A stretch of DNA of 64,000 bases from Hyphococcus formosus (GTDB lineage Bacteria > Pseudomonadota > Alphaproteobacteria > Caulobacterales > Parvularculaceae): NCBI RefSeq assembly GCF_046736345.1, contig NZ_CP157210.1, positions 1,550,001 to 1,614,000 of the forward strand, given 5' to 3'. Both the position numbers and the translations under genes were made by a program. Below the pieces are notes generated by a model. That model saw only the letters and a program-made list of their open reading frames with translations, had not been told where the DNA came from and ran no database searches. This document shows, piece after piece, positions 60,508 to 64,000 of the stretch (within the stretch, counting starts at the first letter, position 1; the number at the start of each line of letters is the position of its first letter).

Positions 60508-63273
60508 TTAAAGCCCCTTCAACCGATCAAGCGCTTCGTTAAGTTTCGCAATTTGCGCTTCAAACCCGGCTTTACGGGAATGTTGTTCCTCGACCACTTT
60601 CGCGGGCGCACGCTCAACGAAGTTTTTATTCGCAAGCTTTTTCTCAATGCCTGCGATTTCGCCCTGCGCTTTTGCAATCTCTTTTTCGAGACGGGCTTTT
60701 TCTTCATCAATGTCCATAAAGTCGGCAACGGGCAATGCCGCAATACCGTTACCATGAACGATCTGTACCGCCCCTTTTGGCGGCGCGTCGGCAGTAGTTA
60801 TTTCCGCAAGCCTCGCCAATCGGGTCAACACATTATCATGACGGGCAATCAGATCTTTGTCCGGGCCAATATAGACCAACGGAATTTTCGCCCCCGCTGG
60901 CACGTTCATTTCCTGACGGACAGAGCGAACATTCGTGATTAAATCGACAACCCAGCTCATTTCGCTGGCGGCGTCCTGGTTTTCCAGCGACGCATCATAA
61001 CTCGGCCATTTCGACGTAATCAGCGCCTCACGGTCAGCAAATGATGTCCACAATTCTTCGGTGATGAACGGCATAAACGGATGCAATAACGTCAGTATGC
61101 GATCGAGTGCCCACGCTGCCGCTTTGCGGGTTTCGGCCTTCGCCCCTTCATCATCGCCCATAAAGACGGGCTTTGCGAGTTCCAGATACCAATCGCAGAA
61201 AACATTCCAGACGAATTTGTAAATCGCACCAGCCGCATCATTAAACCGGAAGGCTTCAATCTCACGCGTTACATCCGCAGCGCATTGATTGGCTTCGTGC
61301 ACAATCCACTGATTGATCGTTTCATTCACCGATCCCGGATCAAAAGCAGGGTCCGGCTTGCACTCATTCATTTCGCAAAAACGTGCGGCATTCCATAGCT
61401 TGGTGCCGAAATTGCGATACCCCTCTACGCGCTGTTCCGACAATCGAATATTTCGGCCCTGTGCCGCCTGTGCCGCGAGCGTGAAACGCAATGCGTCAGC
61501 GCCATATTTGTCAATGAGCAATAAGGGGTCGATGACATTGCCCTTTGATTTGGACATTTTCTGTCCGTGCTCATCGAGAACCAATGCGTGGATGTAAACA
61601 TCTTTAAACGGAACCTCATCCATGAAATGAAGTCCGTCCATCATCATGCGCGCAACCCAGAAGAAGATAATGTCATGCGCCGTAACGAGCGTTGATGTCG
61701 GGTAATAACGTTTCAGCTCAGCCGTTTCATCGGGCCAGCCCAGTGTCGAAAATGGCCAAAGCGCAGACGAGAACCACGTATCCAGAACATCTTCATCGCG
61801 GCGGAGGATATGAATCGCCTCGCCTTTATTGTCCGCTTCCAGCAGCATTTCATTCGCTTCATCGCGCGTGAACATGCCGTCTGCCACATATTTGGCAATC
61901 GCTTGCTTGTTGGCTTCTTCTTCGTTCTCAGCAACAAAAATACTGCCGTCAGGCCCGTACCATGCTGGAATACGATGCCCCCACCATAGCTGGCGGGAAA
62001 CGCACCAAGGCTCAATATTATTCATCCACTGGAAATAGGTCTTCGACCAGTTCTCCGGAATAAACCGTGTACGCCCTTCTTCAACCGCTTTGATCGCAGG
62101 CTTCGCCAATTCTTCCGCATTGACATACCACTGATCGGTCAGCATCGGCTCGATGACCACATTCGAGCGATCACCAAAGGGCTGCATGATCTTTTTGTCT
62201 TCGACTTTGATCAAAAGGCCTTGTGCCTCAATATCCGCAACAACGGCCTTGCGCGCTTCAAAGCGGTCCATGCCATGATATTTCGCCGGGATATAGCTCG
62301 CATCAAGCATCGCGCCTTTTGTATCGAGCAGCTCATAGAGTTTAATGTTGTTTCGGCGTGCGACCTGATAGTCGTTGAAATCATGTGCGCCCGTAATCTT
62401 CACTGCACCTGAGCCAAAATCCGGGTCCGGATATTCATCCGTAATAATCGGAATATAGCGATCAGCCAGCGGCAACAGGCATCGCTTGCCAACAATTGGC
62501 GCATAGCGCTTGTCGGATGGATGAACCGCAACCGCGCCGTCGCCCAACATGGTTTCAGGGCGTGTCGTGGCGATTGAAATATAATCCCGTGTTTCCCACT
62601 CGGTTGGTTCGCCATCTTCGTCGAACGCAATCGGAAATTCGTAAGTTTCACCATTTTCCAACGGATATTTGAAATGCCAGAAATGTCCATCGACTTCCTT
62701 GTTCTCGACTTCGAGATCAGAAATCGCGGTTTCGAATTTAGGGTCCCAATTAACAAGCCGCTTATCGCGATAGATCAGTCCCTCTTTGTGGAGCTGAACA
62801 AACACCTTCACAACGGCCTTGGAAAGCCCCTCGTCCATCGTAAAGCGTTCGCGTGACCAATCGCATGTGGCCCCGAGGCGTTTGAGCTGGTTGATAATCG
62901 TGCCGCCGGATTCTTCTTTCCATTTCCAGACGCGTTCAACAAACGCGTCACGCCCCATATCGCGTCGGGATGGTTCCTGGTTTTCCATAAGCTGGCGCTC
63001 GACCACCATCTGGGTCGCGATCCCCGCATGGTCGGTGCCCGGCTGCCAAAGAACGGACTTTCCGCGCATTCGCTCAAAACGCACCAGAATATCCTGAAGC
63101 GTATTATTGAGCGCATGGCCCATATGAAGGCTGCCTGTCACATTTGGCGGCGGAATGACGATGGAATAAGCATCTGCGCCCTCTTTCCCGGAGGGCTTGA
63201 ATGCACCGGACTTTTCCCATTCCTCATAGAGGCGGGCTTCGGCGGCGGTGAAATCAAATGATTTTTCGAGCAT
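60508..63273 (-). CDS. valS: Valyl-tRNA synthetase
   Basis: Class I synthetase charging tRNA-Val. The start at 63273 (MLEKSFDFTAAEARLYEEW) is preferred over 63291 as it has AGGAAT upstream and fits the family; this gives 921 residues. HIGH-type motif HMGH lies in NVTGSLHMGHALNNT and KMSKS in GQKMSKSKGNVIDP. An editing (CP1) domain lies between them, and the C-terminal coiled coil (EKARLEKEIAKAQGEIAGIEK) is complete. Confidence 0.97.
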   Translation of the reverse strand: MLEKSFDFTAAEARLYEEWEKSGAFKPSGKEGADAYSIVIPPPNVTGSLHMGHALNNTLQDILVRFERMRGKSVLWQPGTDHAGIATQMVVERQLMENQEPSRRDMGRDAFVERVWKWKEESGGTIINQLKRLGATCDWSRERFTMDEGLSKAVVKVFVQLHKEGLIYRDKRLVNWDPKFETAISDLEVENKEVDGHFWHFKYPLENGETYEFPIAFDEDGEPTEWETRDYISIATTRPETMLGDGAVAVHPSDKRYAPIVGKRCLLPLADRYIPIITDEYPDPDFGSGAVKITGAHDFNDYQVARRNNIKLYELLDTKGAMLDASYIPAKYHGMDRFEARKAVVADIEAQGLLIKVEDKKIMQPFGDRSNVVIEPMLTDQWYVNAEELAKPAIKAVEEGRTRFIPENWSKTYFQWMNNIEPWCVSRQLWWGHRIPAWYGPDGSIFVAENEEEANKQAIAKYVADGMFTRDEANEMLLEADNKGEAIHILRRDEDVLDTWFSSALWPFSTLGWPDETAELKRYYPTSTLVTAHDIIFFWVARMMMDGLHFMDEVPFKDVYIHALVLDEHGQKMSKSKGNVIDPLLLIDKYGADALRFTLAAQAAQGRNIRLSEQRVEGYRNFGTKLWNAARFCEMNECKPDPAFDPGSVNETINQWIVHEANQCAADVTREIEAFRFNDAAGAIYKFVWNVFCDWYLELAKPVFMGDDEGAKAETRKAAAWALDRILTLLHPFMPFITEELWTSFADREALITSKWPSYDASLENQDAASEMSWVVDLITNVRSVRQEMNVPAGAKIPLVYIGPDKDLIARHDNVLTRLARLAEITTADAPPKGAVQIVHGNGIAALPVADFMDIDEEKARLEKEIAKAQGEIAGIEKKLANKNFVERAPAKVVEEQHSRKAGFEAQIAKLNEALDRLKGL

Positions 63274-63378
63274 ATTCCTGCGTCTTCTCACATATCTTTT
63301 CTGTGCGCCCGCAAAATTTCGGGCGAGTATTCGGGTTTATCGCCCGACTGCGCTTTGCTCAACCGCTTTTGGCAAATA

Positions 63379-64000
63379 TCAATCGTTCTCTGGAGCGAGC
63401 CCGGTATGAGCACACAAAAACGCCCACATATCGGTATATTCCTCGATGATTTTGTCCGTAGGCTTGCCTGCGCCATGGCCCGCCCGGGTCTCAATCCGGA
63501 TAAGATGCGGCGCGTCACCAATATCCGCCGCCTGAAGCGCCGCCGCATATTTAAAGCTGTGGCCCGGCACCACCCGGTCATCGGTGTCTGCCGTCGTTAC
63601 CAATATTGCCGGATAATCGGTGCCCGGGCGAATATTATGATAGGGGGAATAGGCTTTTAGGTTGCGAAAATCCGCCTCTTTCGCCGGATCGCCATAATCA
63701 TCGACCCAAAAGCGCCCAGCCGTGAACTGGTTAAAGCGGAGCATATCCATCACGCCCACCGCCGGCAGAGCGGCCGCAAACAGGTCAGGTCGTTGATTGA
63801 CGACCGCACCGACCAGCAATCCGCCGTTAGAACCACCTTGGATGGCTAATTTATCTTTGGTCGTTAGGCCCTGCTCTATCAGATATTCCGCAGCGGCGAT
63901 AAAATCGTCAAAGCTATTTTGCTTGTTCAACAGCCGACCAGCATTGTGCCAGTCTTTGCCATACTCCCCGCCGCCACGAATATTCGCGACCGCCAAGACG
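63379..64000 (-). CDS. Prolyl oligopeptidase family (S9) protein, C-terminal part
   Basis: The 3' end of a gene that continues beyond the window. The frame open at base 64000 shows the S9 catalytic domain: the start ANIRGGGEYGKDWHNAG, nucleophile Ser in QGGSNGGLLVGA, acid in TADTDDRVVPGHS, and His in RAGHGAGKPT. It is typical of prolyl endopeptidase (S9A). The propeller domain lies outside the window. A signal peptide cannot be judged. Its end is about 105 bases before valS. Confidence 0.93.
   Translation of the reverse strand, partial: VLAVANIRGGGEYGKDWHNAGRLLNKQNSFDDFIAAAEYLIEQGLTTKDKLAIQGGSNGGLLVGAVVNQRPDLFAAALPAVGVMDMLRFNQFTAGRFWVDDYGDPAKEADFRNLKAYSPYHNIRPGTDYPAILVTTADTDDRVVPGHSFKYAAALQAADIGDAPHLIRIETRAGHGAGKPTDKIIEEYTDMWAFLCAHTGLAPEND

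Overview
This window is a chromosomal segment of an alphaproteobacterium of moderate G+C content. The evidence is gene order and family type: lgt-midA-pgeF, radA-cvpA-purF, a UbiK-type accessory factor, EgtB, several TonB-dependent receptors and several sensor kinases without a paired regulator. A marine Hyphomonas- or Parvularcula-like lineage would fit, but no rRNA or other decisive marker is present, so that placement is inference.

Region 1 (1-20.4 kb) is mostly housekeeping. It holds the end of an EnvZ-like kinase, proC, a YbjN protein and ubiK facing the lgt-midA-pgeF run, then prs. A minus-strand block follows: VOC protein, PAS hybrid kinase, rimK, rimB, a CaiB-type CoA-transferase and a PAS membrane sensor with no output domain. 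Next come an aspartate aminotransferase, dps with a clear terminator, an OxyR-like LysR regulator lacking the peroxidatic cysteine, and a beta-carbonic anhydrase/SulP pair that looks like a bicarbonate uptake unit. A secreted M20-type protein with altered metal ligands, an SDR and a small membrane protein close the region.

Region 2 (20.5-29.5 kb) is devoted to the cell surface and reads leftward. A lipoprotein built from two near-identical halves is followed by a TonB-dependent receptor, with a strong stem-loop between them and a terminator after the receptor. A classical autotransporter follows. A direct repeat resembling a Pho box lies upstream of the lipoprotein.

Region 3 (29.5-39 kb) is accessory. 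It contains a remnant of a REP-associated tyrosine transposase between two inverted REP-like elements, a LysR regulator divergent from a pirin/FMN-reductase pair, and a row of broken RHS core modules alternating with small AT-rich genes that look like tips and immunity proteins. Two tandem TPR-sulfotransferases follow, one of which seems to start at a non-standard codon.

Region 4 (39-48 kb) carries a secreted alpha/beta hydrolase, a Na+:alanine symporter, a siderophore-type TonB receptor, a desaturase/TIM-barrel gene pair, an Lrp-type regulator and a tRNA-Thr. Region 5 (48-64 kb) returns to core metabolism: cytochrome c lipoprotein, class II aldolase, EgtB divergent from NAD kinase, a degenerate EAL protein with a long disordered tail, a carotenoid oxygenase, a hybrid kinase, radA-cvpA-purF, valS and the end of a prolyl oligopeptidase.

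The strongest leads for new biology are the RHS cassette with its tiny membrane protein, the lipoprotein/TonB receptor pair, the OxyR-like regulator and M20 protein with altered key residues, and the desaturase/TIM-barrel pair. No CRISPR array, prophage or intact insertion sequence was seen.
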